From positions 1 through 64,000 of the forward strand of contig MVQL01000241.1 of assembly GCA_002067205.1 (NCBI GenBank): a stretch of DNA of 64,000 nt. The letters run 5' to 3'. Both the position numbers and the translations under genes were made by a program. Shown in pieces: positions 18,670 to 27,042 of this stretch (its first letter is position 1; each line of letters begins with the position of its first letter). The notes beneath the pieces are model-generated. The model saw only the letters and a list, made by a program, of their open reading frames with translations. It did not search any database and was not told the DNA's origin. The DNA comes from Pelotomaculum sp. PtaB.Bin104 (GTDB lineage Bacteria > Bacillota > Desulfotomaculia > Desulfotomaculales > Pelotomaculaceae).

Positions 18670-18963
18670 TTGCTGTATATTAAGGAAGAGGCAGCCGGGG
18701 TGGTTTTTAGGGTCAGAGTGCAGCCCAGAGCGGCCGCCAACAAGTTGGTTGGCTTACATGAGGATGCTTTAAAAATCCGCCTGACGGCGCCGCCGGTGGA
18801 AGGCGAGGCCAACGAGGCCTGCCGGGCCTTTATAGCCGATCTTTTATCCGTACCCCGCTCCCAGGTGAAAATTGCCTCTGGAGCCACCGGACGCAATAAA
18901 ATGATCAAAGTCACCGGCGTGAATATAGAAAAGGCCTTAAAAGCCTTCGGCCTAAAGCAATAG
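18670..18963 (+). CDS. yggU: YggU family (DUF167) protein
   Basis: A 97-aa protein of the DUF167/YggU family, a small alpha/beta fold of unknown function. The diagnostic segments VFRVRVQPRAAANKLVG, LKIRLTAPPVEGEANEA and IASGATGRNKMIKV are all present. The start codon TTG 18670 has GAGGTAGTGG upstream. It is the last gene of the yggS-sepF cluster before the ileS leader. Confidence 0.88.
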   Translation: MLYIKEEAAGVVFRVRVQPRAAANKLVGLHEDALKIRLTAPPVEGEANEACRAFIADLLSVPRSQVKIASGATGRNKMIKVTGVNIEKALKAFGLKQ

Positions 18964-19176
18964 ACCGCCAGTAAAAAATATAAACAGACAGGCGTCTAGA
19001 TGGAAGTATAGTGAAAAGTGGCGGGTGAGCCAATAACTGCCTGCTGCCTATCATAAATTTTGCCGGTGGAGCGCAGCTCAGATCCGGCAATCGCTGTGCA
19101 AAAACACCGAAAGCTAACAAGCATGCTGCTATGCAGATGAGGCAATCTGGATTATTGCAAGGCATAGCTAGGCAAG

Positions 19177-19205
19177 TTGACTGCCCGGGCACTTTTCTAT
19201 ATAAT
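19177..19205 (+). promoter_or_regulatory. sigma-A promoter of the ileS T-box transcript
   Basis: TTGACT (19177-19182), 17-base spacer, perfect TATAAT (19200-19205). Transcription should start near 19212, just before the T-box stem I. Confidence 0.85.
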
Positions 19206-19231
19206 TATCCATGTTAAATAGCAAGTCAGCC

Positions 19232-19475
19232 TGTGAACGGGAAGAGTAGACGGGAGGATCCTTTCAGAGAGCCGGGTGATGGGTGGAAGCCGGGCACGGA
19301 TAATCGTCGAAAATCACCCGGGAGGCGCCTGCTGAAACCAGATGTTGGGATTAAGCCGGACGGTTCGCTGCCGTTAACCAGCGGTTAAAGTGGCCGGCCT
19401 TATCGCATGCCGGCAACCTGGGTGGTACCGCGGGAGTTGAGCCTCGTCCCTATATTTGGGGACGGGGCTATTGTC
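19232..19475 (+). promoter_or_regulatory. T-box riboswitch (tRNA-Ile) of ileS
   Basis: The leader has the standard order of elements. The AG/AGTA region is GAAGAGTAGACGGGAGG. The stem I apical signature is AGAGAGCCGGGTGATGGGTGGAAGCC, read in two parts. The probable specifier triplet is ATC, at 19313-19315. The T-box core is GGGTGGTACCGCGG, at 19420-19433. A competing terminator stem lies at 19441-19469 (CGTCCC/GGGACG). Uncharged tRNA-Ile should stabilise the antiterminator and switch on ileS. The specifier position is my reading, not a computed fold. Confidence 0.93.
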
Positions 19476-19597
19476 GTTATAAAATAGTGCTTATTATGCT
19501 TAGTAATTTTTTGACCGGCCTTGTTAATTTGACCCAGGACCGGCGCTTGGAACAGTGTATTTATACAAAATGCTTTTATCAGTGAGGTGCTAAAAAA

Positions 19598-22414
19598 ATG
19601 GACTACGGCAAGACACTTAATTTGCCAAAAACTGATTTTCCAATGCGGGGAAACCTGCCCGACCGGGAACCGGAGCTGTTAAAATTCTGGGACGAGATTG
19701 ATCTATATCGCAAGGTGCAGGAAAAAAACAGTGGCTGTCAGAAGTTTATCCTGCATGACGGGCCGCCCTACGCCAACGGGCACATCCACCTGGGGCATGT
19801 CCTGAACAAGGTGCTTAAAGACATAGTGGTTAAGTATCACTCTATGTCCGGCTATGACGCTCCCTTCGTGCCCGGCTGGGACACCCACGGCCTGCCCATC
19901 GAGCAGGAGGCGATTAAGGCTTTCGGGCTGAAGCGGCATAACATCACTTTGAATGAGTTCAGGAAAAAGTGCAAGGACTTCGCCCTGAAATTTGTGGATA
20001 TCCAGAAAGAAGAGTTTAAGCGCTTGGGGGTTCGCGGCGATTGGGACCATGCTTACCTGACCCTGATGCCCCATTTCGAGGCCAGGCAAATTGGCGTGTT
20101 TGGCGAAATGGCCAAAAAAGGCTACATTTATAAAGGCTTAAAGCCGGTGTACTGGTGTGCTTCCTGTGAGACGGCCCTGGCCGAGGCCGAGGTGGAGTAC
20201 GGTGATGATGAGTCGGCATCCATCTACGTCAGGTTTAAAGTGAAAGACGGCAAGGGGATTTTGCCGGAGGAAGATACTTACGTGGTCATCTGGACCACCA
20301 CCCCCTGGACGTTGCCAGCCAACGTGGCGATATGCCTGAACCCGGACTATGATTATGTGCTGATCAAGATAAATAATGATAAGTATGTTTTGGCGAGAGA
20401 ATTAATGGACAGCTTTTTAGCCGGCATCGGCGTGCAGGGTGCTGAGGTGCTGAAGGAGTTTAAGGGCGCCGAGCTGGAAGGGGTGGAGTGCTCCCACCCC
20501 TTCATCGACCGGGTATCCCTGATAATCCTGGGAGACCTCGTTACCCTGGAGCAAGGCACTGGCTGTGTCCACATCGCTCCCGGCCACGGCATGGAGGACT
20601 TTGTCGTCGGTACACAGTATAACCTGCCCATACTTTCACCTGTTGACGGCAAAGGCCACTTTACCGAGGAAGCCGGCATCTTTGCGGGCGAGTTCTATCT
20701 TGACGGCAATAAGTCCGTGCTGGAGGAGCTGGAGCGGCGCGGCGCTTTGTTGAAGTATGAGACCTTTGAGCACTCCTACCCGCACTGCTGGCGGTGTAAA
20801 AAGCCGATCCTTTTCCGAGCCACCGAGCAATGGTTTGCTTCCATTGACGGCTTCCGCCAGGCGGCCTTAGATGCGATCCGGAAGGTGCGCTGGATCCCCG
20901 AGTGGGGCGAGGAGCGGATTTATAAGATGGTGGAAAACCGGAGTGACTGGTGCATTTCCCGCCAGCGCACCTGGGGCGTGCCCATCCCCATCTTTTATTG
21001 CACCGGCTGCGGCAAAGAGCTGATCAACGACGAAACGATCAAACACCTCCAGGGGCTTTTCCGGGAGCACGGCTCCGATGTCTGGTTTGCCCGGGAGGCC
21101 TCCGACCTGCTGCCTGAAGGTACCAAGTGTCCGGAGTGCGGCTCGGGGAGCTTCACCAAGGAGACCGACATCATGGACGTCTGGTTCGACTCCGGCACCA
21201 GCCATATGGGTGTGCTTGATGAGCAGTCGGTATGGCCGGACCTGCGCTGGCCGGCAGATCTATATCTGGAAGGCAGCGACCAGCACCGCGGCTGGTTTAA
21301 CTCATCCCTTTCCACCTCAGTGGCAGTAACCGGTCTGCCTCCTTACCGGGCGGTACTGACCCACGGCTTTCTTGTAGACGAACAAGGTCGGAAAATGTCC
21401 AAATCGCTCGGCAACGTGGTTGACCCGGCAAAAGTAATCAAGCAGCTGGGTGCAGATATTTTGCGTCTGTGGGTGAGCTCGGCCGATTACCGGGGTGACC
21501 TGGCCGCCTCCCCCGGCATCCTGAAGCAAATCACCGAGACTTACCGGAAGATCCGGAACACCTGCCGCTTTCTTTTAGGCAACCTTTACGACTTCGATCC
21601 GGCCAAAGACCAGGTACCCTACGGGCAATTGCCCGAGCTTGACCGCTGGGCGCTGATGAGGCTGCACAAGCTAATCCAGCGGGTCCTGGCCGGTTACCGG
21701 GACTATGAATATCACGTGGTGCATCACGCGGTCCACAGCTTCTGTACAGTGGATATGAGTGCCCTGTACCTGGATATGATCAAAGACCGGCTTTACACTG
21801 CCCCCGCCGCCTCCGCGGAGCGCCGGGCGGCCCAGACCGTCCTTTATAAAGTGCTGAATGTCCTGGTCCGTTTGCTGGCCCCGGTGCTGACCTTCACCAC
21901 AGAGGAAATCTGGCGCTATATACCCGGTGACAAGGGTGGGGCAGTGAGTGTGCAGCTGTCCGGTATGCCGGAAGTAAACGATGCTTACCTGGATGATGAG
22001 CTCAGCCAGAAGTGGGAGCGACTGCTGAATGTCCGGGGCGAAGTGACTAAATCCCTGGAGGCGGCGCGGCGGGGCAAGGTGATCGGCAACTCTCTGGAAG
22101 CCTCCGTCGACCTCTTTGCTGATGAGGATCTATACGCTTTCCTGGAGCCAATGATTGCCGAACTGCCGACTATATTTATTGTCTCCGCAGTGGACCTAAA
22201 ACCAATGAGCGAGGCGCCGGAAAAGGTTGAGCGCTCCGAGCTGTATCCAGAGCTGGCTATGTCCATCCAGCCGGCGGAAGGGCAAAAGTGCGAGCGCTGC
22301 TGGATGTATCATGAAGAAATTGGAGCAGATGAGGAACATCCGACTGTTTGCCCTCGGTGTGCCCAGGCATTAAAAATGCTTAGTTTCAGGCAAGCTGACG
22401 GCCTGGAGCAATAA
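19598..22414 (+). CDS. ileS: isoleucyl-tRNA synthetase
   Basis: Class I aminoacyl-tRNA synthetase charging tRNA-Ile. It is 938 aa, the bacterial (type 1) length. HIGH-type motif GPPYANGHIHLGH starts near residue 55 and KMSKS near residue 598. The editing domain (CP1) lies between, with the WTTTPWTLPAN segment. The C-terminal zinc finger CERCW....CPRCAQAL is complete. The start has a GTGAGGTG box. Expression is controlled by the T-box leader upstream. In Bacillus, ileS also lies downstream of the ylm division cluster and upstream of lspA-rluD. Confidence 0.97.
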   Translation: MDYGKTLNLPKTDFPMRGNLPDREPELLKFWDEIDLYRKVQEKNSGCQKFILHDGPPYANGHIHLGHVLNKVLKDIVVKYHSMSGYDAPFVPGWDTHGLPIEQEAIKAFGLKRHNITLNEFRKKCKDFALKFVDIQKEEFKRLGVRGDWDHAYLTLMPHFEARQIGVFGEMAKKGYIYKGLKPVYWCASCETALAEAEVEYGDDESASIYVRFKVKDGKGILPEEDTYVVIWTTTPWTLPANVAICLNPDYDYVLIKINNDKYVLARELMDSFLAGIGVQGAEVLKEFKGAELEGVECSHPFIDRVSLIILGDLVTLEQGTGCVHIAPGHGMEDFVVGTQYNLPILSPVDGKGHFTEEAGIFAGEFYLDGNKSVLEELERRGALLKYETFEHSYPHCWRCKKPILFRATEQWFASIDGFRQAALDAIRKVRWIPEWGEERIYKMVENRSDWCISRQRTWGVPIPIFYCTGCGKELINDETIKHLQGLFREHGSDVWFAREASDLLPEGTKCPECGSGSFTKETDIMDVWFDSGTSHMGVLDEQSVWPDLRWPADLYLEGSDQHRGWFNSSLSTSVAVTGLPPYRAVLTHGFLVDEQGRKMSKSLGNVVDPAKVIKQLGADILRLWVSSADYRGDLAASPGILKQITETYRKIRNTCRFLLGNLYDFDPAKDQVPYGQLPELDRWALMRLHKLIQRVLAGYRDYEYHVVHHAVHSFCTVDMSALYLDMIKDRLYTAPAASAERRAAQTVLYKVLNVLVRLLAPVLTFTTEEIWRYIPGDKGGAVSVQLSGMPEVNDAYLDDELSQKWERLLNVRGEVTKSLEAARRGKVIGNSLEASVDLFADEDLYAFLEPMIAELPTIFIVSAVDLKPMSEAPEKVERSELYPELAMSIQPAEGQKCERCWMYHEEIGADEEHPTVCPRCAQALKMLSFRQADGLEQ

Positions 22415-22454
22415 TGGTACGGAGATAAATAAAACAGCTCCCTATTAAATAGTA

Positions 22455-22484
22455 AGAAACCTTCCCCTTAAGAGGAAGGTTTCT
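22455..22484 (+). terminator. hairpin terminator after ileS
   Basis: An 11-bp stem AGAAACCTTCC/GGAAGGTTTCT with an 8-base loop and a weak TATATTA tail. The same arm sequence recurs in the hairpin at 28841-28887. Confidence 0.6.
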
Positions 22485-22573
22485 ATATTAAGAGTCCGTA
22501 ATGACTTTGCTATACTCATAGAATCCCTGAAGCCCTTCATAAGTCAATTGACGATCAGGCGCTTCATATCATT

Positions 22574-22596
22574 ACATAAAATCTCAGATTTTATGT
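22574..22596. repeat. 23-bp perfect palindrome
   Basis: ACATAAAATCT and AGATTTTATGT form perfect 11-base arms around a single C. The short centre suits a DNA-bound dimer (operator) better than an RNA hairpin. It lies in the 440-base gap between ileS and lspA, which holds no gene that I recognise. Confidence 0.5.
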
Positions 22597-22808
22597 CGCA
22601 GGAACTATGATTAGCTTATCTTACCGGTAAACGGTTGATGGTTTTACAGCAATCGACTTTGACTAAAGAAAACCTTTTCAACTTTACCGGCTGTTGGCCA
22701 ATTAAATACCACCCATACGGACGGTTTTTAATTCTTTCCGGCCTGTCATTACGAACCTTGTGATAATATTTTAACCGCCGGGATGAATATTATTTATTAA
22801 ATTAATGT

Positions 22809-22840
22809 TAATATTATCCATGAAAAATATGATAATATTA
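22809..22840. promoter_or_regulatory. inverted repeat in front of lspA
   Basis: TAATATTATC (22809-22818) and GATAATATTA (22831-22840) form perfect 10-base arms, ending 16 bases before the lspA start codon. A further GATAATATT copy lies at 22762-22770. This could be an operator or a translation-controlling hairpin; the role is inferred. Confidence 0.45.
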
Positions 22841-22856
22841 TTGTGGTGATGGGGAC

Positions 22857-23312
22857 ATGTTTTTGTTAATAATATTTTTAACCTTATTTCTGGATCAAGT
22901 GTCTAAAGCCTTGATCCAGATGATGATGTATCACGGTGAGTCAATACCCGTTTTGCAGCCAGTTTTCTATTTAACCTATATTCTAAACCCCGGGGCAGCG
23001 TTTGGCTTACTGGCCTATCAAACGCCTTTGTTTATTGCTGTAGCGATTCTACTCACTGTGGGGGTGCTTTTTGTTTATCGTCAATTGCCCCGGGACCGGT
23101 ATCTGCTGCGAAGCGGATTGGCATTGATTTTGGGGGGGGCGCTGGGCAACCTGACCGACCGGGTCAGGCATGGATTTGTGGTTGATTTCCTGGACTTTCG
23201 CATTTGGCCGGTTTTTAACCTGGCCGATATGGCCATTGTCGCCGGAGCCTGCCTCCTGGTATGGGAATTATTAAAGGGTGACGAGAAGCAGCAAAGAAAT
23301 GAAAGTGAGTAA
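22857..23312 (+). CDS. lspA: lipoprotein signal peptidase (signal peptidase II)
   Basis: LspA is a membrane aspartyl protease that removes signal peptides from prolipoproteins after lipidation. At 151 aa it has four hydrophobic spans. The catalytic aspartates lie in GNLTDRVRHGFVVDFLD and FNLADMAI. The NPGAAFGLL segment is typical. ATG at 22857 follows GGTGATGGGG. It is followed after 2 bases by rluD, the classic lspA-rluD pair. Confidence 0.95.
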   Translation: MFLLIIFLTLFLDQVSKALIQMMMYHGESIPVLQPVFYLTYILNPGAAFGLLAYQTPLFIAVAILLTVGVLFVYRQLPRDRYLLRSGLALILGGALGNLTDRVRHGFVVDFLDFRIWPVFNLADMAIVAGACLLVWELLKGDEKQQRNESE

Positions 23313-23314
23313 TA

Positions 23315-24232
23315 ATGCCTGAGCAAATTTCCTTTCAAGTGAATGAAGCGACTGCCGGCAAGCGCCTCGATGCCTATCTGGCTGGTGAGGCGGCAGGGCT
23401 AAGCCGCTCATTTATTCAGAAATTGATTGCAGCGGGAATGGTCCAGGTTGGAGGTGAGGTAGCTCGCTCCAGCTACAAGGTGAGGCCGGGGGACCGGGTT
23501 TGCCTGGATATCCCTGAGCCGGAAGGGCTGGAGGTAAAGCCTGAGCAAATCCCCTTGGACATCTATTATGAGGACAGCGACCTGATTGTGGTGAACAAGC
23601 CCCGGGGGATGGTGGTGCACCCGGCTGCAGGCAATTATTCAGGCACATTGGTTAACGCCCTCCTGTTTCACTGCCGGGATTTATCGGGAATTAACGGTGT
23701 GGCGCGGCCGGGCATCGTGCACCGGTTGGACAAGGATACGTCGGGGCTGTTGATGGCGGCCAAAAACGATGCTGCTCACACAGGCCTGGCCGAGCAGCTG
23801 AAACAGCGCCAGGTAAAGCGCCGCTATCTGGCCCTGGTGCACGGGCAGGTGCGTGAGGAATCAGGTATAGTAAATGCCCCTATCGGTCGTGACCCTGTTG
23901 ACAGGCAAAAGATGGCAGTAGTGGAGAAAAACTCGAAGCATGCGGTTACCCACTACCAGGTAATCAGTCGCTTTGCGGGTTACACCTATCTTTCTTTGCG
24001 GCTGGAAACCGGGCGCACACATCAAATTCGGGTGCACCTGGCTTATATCGGCCACCCGGTAGCCGGTGATCCAAAATACGGCCCGGCACGCTCCCCTTTA
24101 GGACTCACCGGCCAGTTCCTCCATGCGGCAGAGCTTGGCTTCGTACATCCACGCACCGGGGTTTACCTGGAGTTTCAGGCGCCCCTACCCGAAGAATTAA
24201 GTAAGGTTTTGGAAAGCTTGCCGACTTTATAA
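23315..24232 (+). CDS. rluD: RluA/RluD family pseudouridine synthase
   Basis: Converts specific uridines in 23S rRNA to pseudouridine. An S4 RNA-binding domain (residues 12-75: GKRLDAYLAGEAAGLSRSFIQKLI) precedes the catalytic domain with HRLDKDTSGLL, which contains the nucleophilic aspartate. The C-terminal TGRTHQIRVHLAYIGHPVAGD motif is complete. Length 305 aa is typical. It is cotranscribed with lspA. The exact target sites cannot be read from the sequence. Confidence 0.93.
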   Translation: MPEQISFQVNEATAGKRLDAYLAGEAAGLSRSFIQKLIAAGMVQVGGEVARSSYKVRPGDRVCLDIPEPEGLEVKPEQIPLDIYYEDSDLIVVNKPRGMVVHPAAGNYSGTLVNALLFHCRDLSGINGVARPGIVHRLDKDTSGLLMAAKNDAAHTGLAEQLKQRQVKRRYLALVHGQVREESGIVNAPIGRDPVDRQKMAVVEKNSKHAVTHYQVISRFAGYTYLSLRLETGRTHQIRVHLAYIGHPVAGDPKYGPARSPLGLTGQFLHAAELGFVHPRTGVYLEFQAPLPEELSKVLESLPTL

Positions 24233-24644
24233 AATCCGCTGGCAGAGCAGCAGATAATTGTTTACGTCAGCCACGGCTTCGCTGGTGCTGAACGGATAAT
24301 TTTTTCAAATGCAAACTAATTAGTTAAGTAAATTCGTGAGTTGATTATGGACCGAATGGAATATTCCCGGGAAGAAGAAATGCCGGTTCGATCAAAATCT
24401 AAAAAAATTATTTTACCTCAATCAGCCCGGTCAGGGAGATTGAAAATTTCAATGGAGAAGACCGGTCTTGTTAATCCACGGCGAGGCTGATTTGGATGTG
24501 CCTGTTGAAAACAGTGAAATACTTTGTGAAAAATACCCTCCAGCGCAACTTTTGCGAGTTGCGGGTGCAGCGCATGTCCAGTCGTTTGCGACCATTGGTG
24601 AGAGCTGCTTGCAAGAGCTTACCGAGTTTTTAAGTGATATTTAA
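24233..24644 (+). pseudogene. decayed alpha/beta hydrolase gene
   Basis: Two separate stretches in this gap read as parts of a serine alpha/beta hydrolase. At 24254-24300, QIIVYVSHGFAGAE resembles the strand and oxyanion HGF motif of the N terminus. At 24424-24644, after a frame change near 24460, the reading is SPVREIENF, then RPVLLIHGEADLDVPVENSE and the catalytic-histidine region RVAGAAHVQSF, closing at TAA 24642-24644. The nucleophile GxSxG region between them is missing. It is a relic with an internal deletion and at least one frameshift. Confidence 0.6.
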
Positions 24645-24760
24645 CTCTGATGCTGGAACTGTCGCCAGGGCTTTCAAAAAATCAAGGATAAAAAATTTTG
24701 AGTGCTTTCGGAGGGAAAGGTTAAAGTTTAGTATAATTAATTTGAGCGCTAGTTTGAAAT

Positions 24761-24790
24761 ATAAAGAATGCCGGTAAAAGCATTCTTTAT
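24761..24790. terminator. terminator-like hairpin
   Basis: An 11-bp stem ATAAAGAATGC/GCATTCTTTAT with an 8-base loop, then a T-rich but interrupted tail. It separates the hydrolase relic from spoVAF; the rest of 24645-24904 shows nothing else. Confidence 0.5.
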
Positions 24791-24904
24791 TTGTATTTTA
24801 CGGGTACTGATAATTCAGCTGACGGCAAATTTATAATTATTTTTTCAGGTAATGGGTATTTTAAAATCAGGCAGTTTTGATGCTATAAGACAGGAGTTGA
24901 ACCA

Positions 24905-26458
24905 ATGCCTGAGTCAGGAAATACCCGGGAGAAGGAAAAAGTTAAGATAAGTAAGGATTTAAAGGAGAATATTAGGCTGTTAGACGCTGAAATTGGGATC
25001 GAAAAAAATTTTGACGTCCTAACCAGGGATTTGGTGATCGGTGGTAAAAATATTACTCTGCTTTTTGTGGATGGCCTGACTAATGACCAGATTGTGACGC
25101 TTGTTTTGCAAAACCTGACCCGGCTCGACAGGGCAGATATCCTTCCGGACAGTTTAAATAAGCTGTTCAAAAACTATCTCGGTTACACTGAAGTGGAAGA
25201 GGTTGAATATCTGGATGATCTGGTTAATAAAGTTTTAGCCGGCCCTATGGCTATCCTGGTGGATGGCTCGGAAAAGGCCATCATCATGGATGCCAGGATT
25301 TACCCGGTGCGCAGCCCGGAAGAACCAGACCTGGAGCGGGTGGTGCGGGGTTCCAGAGATGGTTTTGTGGAAACTCTGGTTTTTAATACCGCCTTGATCC
25401 GGCGGCGGCTCAGAGACCCGAAACTGCGTATGGAATGTGTGCAGGTGGGTGCACGCTCAAAATCCGATATCGTTGTCTGTTATATTGAGGATATAGCCAA
25501 CCCGGACCTGGTCAAGAGCATTAAGGACAAGATCGAGTACATCAAGATTGACGGCCTCCCCATGGGTGAAAAGTCGGTGGAAGAATTGATTGCCCCCGGC
25601 TCTTTCTGGAATCCTTTTCCCAAAGTACGCTACACCGAGCGACCGGACGTAGCGGCCATGCACCTGCTGGAAGGACACGTCCTGGTGCTGGTGGACACCT
25701 CGCCCAGCATCATTATCGCCCCTGTTACTTACTTTCACCACCTCCAGCATGCCGAGGAATACCGCCAGAACCCCACCATCGGGGTTTACTTGCGCTGGGT
25801 GCGGTTTATCGGTGTGGCAGCGTCAATATTTCTTCTGCCGCTCTGGTTTCTTTTTGCGAACAACCCGGAATTGCTGCCACCCCAGCTGGCCTTTATCGGC
25901 GTCAGCAAGCCTGGTGAAATACCGCTAATCATCCAGTTTATCCTGGCCGAGATTGCTATCGATATGATCAGGCTGGCGACTATTCACACGCCTGCAGCTT
26001 TGGGCATCTCGGTGGGTATCATCGGTGCACTGTTGATCGGTGAATTGGCTTCACGGGTTGGGCTATTTGCCCAGGAGGTAATTTTATATACAGCGATTTC
26101 AGCTGTCGGCACTTTTTTAACCCCGAGCATTGAAATGGCCAACGCCAACCGCCTGGTGCGTCTAGGGCTGCTGATCATGACCGCGTTGTTCCGGGTACCG
26201 GGCTTTGTTATTGGAGTTGTTGTTACCTTCGTAGCTCTGGCCTTGAATGAATCTTTCGGTGTGCCTTACCTGTGGCCGCTGGTGCCGCTTAATTTAAAGG
26301 CACTGGGTGGCGTCCTGGTGCGGACGCCTGTGCCCATGCGCAATACACGCCCTAGCATTTTAAAGCCACTCGACCGAGACCGGCAGGTTGTAGCCGCGCC
26401 TGCCCGCAAGCGGCTGGACGGGAGCAAGCGTGGGGGCAGGGACCAGGATGATAATTAA
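24905..26458 (+). CDS. spoVAF: GerA/SpoVAF family spore germination protein
   Basis: A membrane protein of the GerAA family (SpoVAF subgroup), found in the inner spore membrane where it supports germinant response and release of dipicolinic acid. At 517 aa it has a soluble N-terminal domain (residues 20-290) followed by about five to six membrane spans from residue 295 on. The family marker segments NPFPKVRYTERPD, DTSPSIIIAPVTYF and the proline-bearing LLPLWFL are present. ATG is preceded by GACAGGAG. Its partners spoVAA-AE are not in the window. It supports a spore-forming host. Confidence 0.92.
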   Translation: MPESGNTREKEKVKISKDLKENIRLLDAEIGIEKNFDVLTRDLVIGGKNITLLFVDGLTNDQIVTLVLQNLTRLDRADILPDSLNKLFKNYLGYTEVEEVEYLDDLVNKVLAGPMAILVDGSEKAIIMDARIYPVRSPEEPDLERVVRGSRDGFVETLVFNTALIRRRLRDPKLRMECVQVGARSKSDIVVCYIEDIANPDLVKSIKDKIEYIKIDGLPMGEKSVEELIAPGSFWNPFPKVRYTERPDVAAMHLLEGHVLVLVDTSPSIIIAPVTYFHHLQHAEEYRQNPTIGVYLRWVRFIGVAASIFLLPLWFLFANNPELLPPQLAFIGVSKPGEIPLIIQFILAEIAIDMIRLATIHTPAALGISVGIIGALLIGELASRVGLFAQEVILYTAISAVGTFLTPSIEMANANRLVRLGLLIMTALFRVPGFVIGVVVTFVALALNESFGVPYLWPLVPLNLKALGGVLVRTPVPMRNTRPSILKPLDRDRQVVAAPARKRLDGSKRGGRDQDDN

Positions 26459-26724
26459 AAACTATAGTAAACACTAGAAAAATCCGTCGACAAGTCCAAT
26501 GATAGTAACCAAGATGTTCAATGGATCTCAGTAACTGGTTTAGAGGTGGCCTGGTTCCTTGGTTGGAGCCGGCGAGACCAAGATGATCTTTTAACAACTC
26601 ATAGAACTTTGCCAATTAGTGCTAAATCTAAATTACAGTAAAATTTATTCTGATAAGATTTTATAATACAAGGTCAATGACCACCTGGGGAATAAAATGA
26701 GCCCCGGAAGACGGACAGTGAATT

Positions 26725-26772
26725 AAATTCCCCCTGTGTTAACATTTAAATGTTTTTACAGGGGGAATTTTT
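26725..26772 (+). terminator. Rho-independent terminator
   Basis: A 13-bp perfect stem, AAATTCCCCCTGT/ACAGGGGGAATTT, continues into a T-run. It lies 270 bases after spoVAF; 26459-26724 shows no recognisable gene. Confidence 0.75.
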
Positions 26773-26830
26773 AATGGGTGGTAAGAAAGGTACGAATCAC
26801 TGCTGTTTTGATATACTTGTGCAGGTGCAA

Positions 26831-26930
26831 TGGTAAGTTTGAGCCCAAGGTGATCAGAAAGTGCGAAACTACCTCCACCCAATTGGAGGACAGATTATCA
26901 CTGGGCCCACCAACTGATTTATCCTTACCA
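26831..26930 (+). ncRNA. candidate structured RNA or mobile-element end (nested inverted repeats)
   Basis: Five paired segments nest: TGGTAAG/CTTACCA (26831-26837 with 26924-26930), GCCCA/TGGGC (26843-26847 with 26902-26906), GTGAT/ATCAC (26850-26854 with 26897-26901), a small AGT-GCGAA-ACT hairpin (26860-26870), and CCTCCA/TGGAGG (26872-26889). The last two sit at the head of a three-way-junction-like fold. I recognise no known riboswitch class. No expression platform follows, because the promoter of the next gene lies downstream. An alternative is the end region of an insertion sequence. Confidence 0.35.
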
Positions 26931-26960
26931 GGGTTTATTTTCCGGCACCGGCAATAGCAA

Positions 26961-26989
26961 TTGAAATCTGCTGCAAATAAAACTATAAT
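26961..26989 (+). promoter_or_regulatory. sigma-A promoter of the SCIFF maturase gene
   Basis: TTGAAA (26961-26966), 17-base spacer, perfect TATAAT (26984-26989), 54 bases before the start codon. Confidence 0.75.
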
Positions 26990-27042
26990 AAATTTGCAAT
27001 TGTTTCACCTTAAATAAAGTATTATTTGGAGATGCTGGCAAG

